A stretch of DNA of 5,634 bases, from the NCBI GenBank assembly GCA_016181565.1, contig JACOZA010000043.1, forward strand, positions 1-5,634. Reading direction: 5' to 3'. The notes under the pieces were generated by a model, which was not told the DNA's origin, did no database searches, and saw only the letters and a list, made by a program, of their open reading frames with translations. This document shows, piece after piece, positions 5,631 to 5,634 of the stretch (positions are counted from its first letter, which is position 1; each line of letters opens with the position of its first letter). The stretch comes from Candidatus Sungiibacteriota bacterium. Lineage in GTDB: Bacteria > Patescibacteriota > Minisyncoccia > Sungbacterales > JACQCQ01. The position numbers were made by a program, and so were the translations under genes.

Positions 5631-5634
5631 AGGC

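Overview
The window looks like two unrelated pieces of DNA joined near position 900-910. The left sixth is very GC-rich (roughly two thirds or more by eye) and carries, on the + strand, an internal fragment of a TonB-dependent outer-membrane receptor. This is a gene of diderm (Gram-negative type) bacteria. The remaining five sixths have moderate to low GC, with all genes on the - strand. They look like a chromosomal segment of a Patescibacteria/CPR organism (Parcubacteria-like). The signs are tight packing, tRNA genes within a few bases of protein genes, no encoded CCA tails, poor Shine-Dalgarno sequences, a CPR-style ECF sigma factor and a CPR-style CorA. CPR cells are not known to have a typical outer membrane with TonB receptors. 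An assembly chimera is therefore the simplest reading of the join, and true recombination is the less likely alternative.

Layout of the CPR part, read in the direction of transcription (from high to low coordinates): tRNA-Arg(TCG); cca, an HD-domain tRNA nucleotidyltransferase; murI (glutamate racemase), whose ATG directly follows the cca stop; tRNA-Pro(CGG), 3 bases after murI; corA (Mg2+ channel), 24 bases after the tRNA; a secreted or membrane-anchored low-complexity protein of unknown function; a strong hairpin terminator; a promoter candidate; tRNA-Ala(CGC); and an ECF-type sigma factor whose DNA-binding region 4 is lost at the join.

Functionally, the first block mixes translation (two tRNAs and the enzyme that completes tRNA 3' ends), D-glutamate supply for peptidoglycan, and magnesium uptake. 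All three tRNAs lack a genomic CCA, so they depend on the Cca product. After the terminator a second unit begins with tRNA-Ala and the sigma factor. No stretch longer than 300 bases lacks a gene.

I did not find a new multi-gene system. The most notable items are the chimeric join, two 7-bp tandem repeats embedded in frame in cca, a REP-like dispersed-type repeat that forms the whole leader of corA, and an orphan secreted protein beside an ECF sigma factor.
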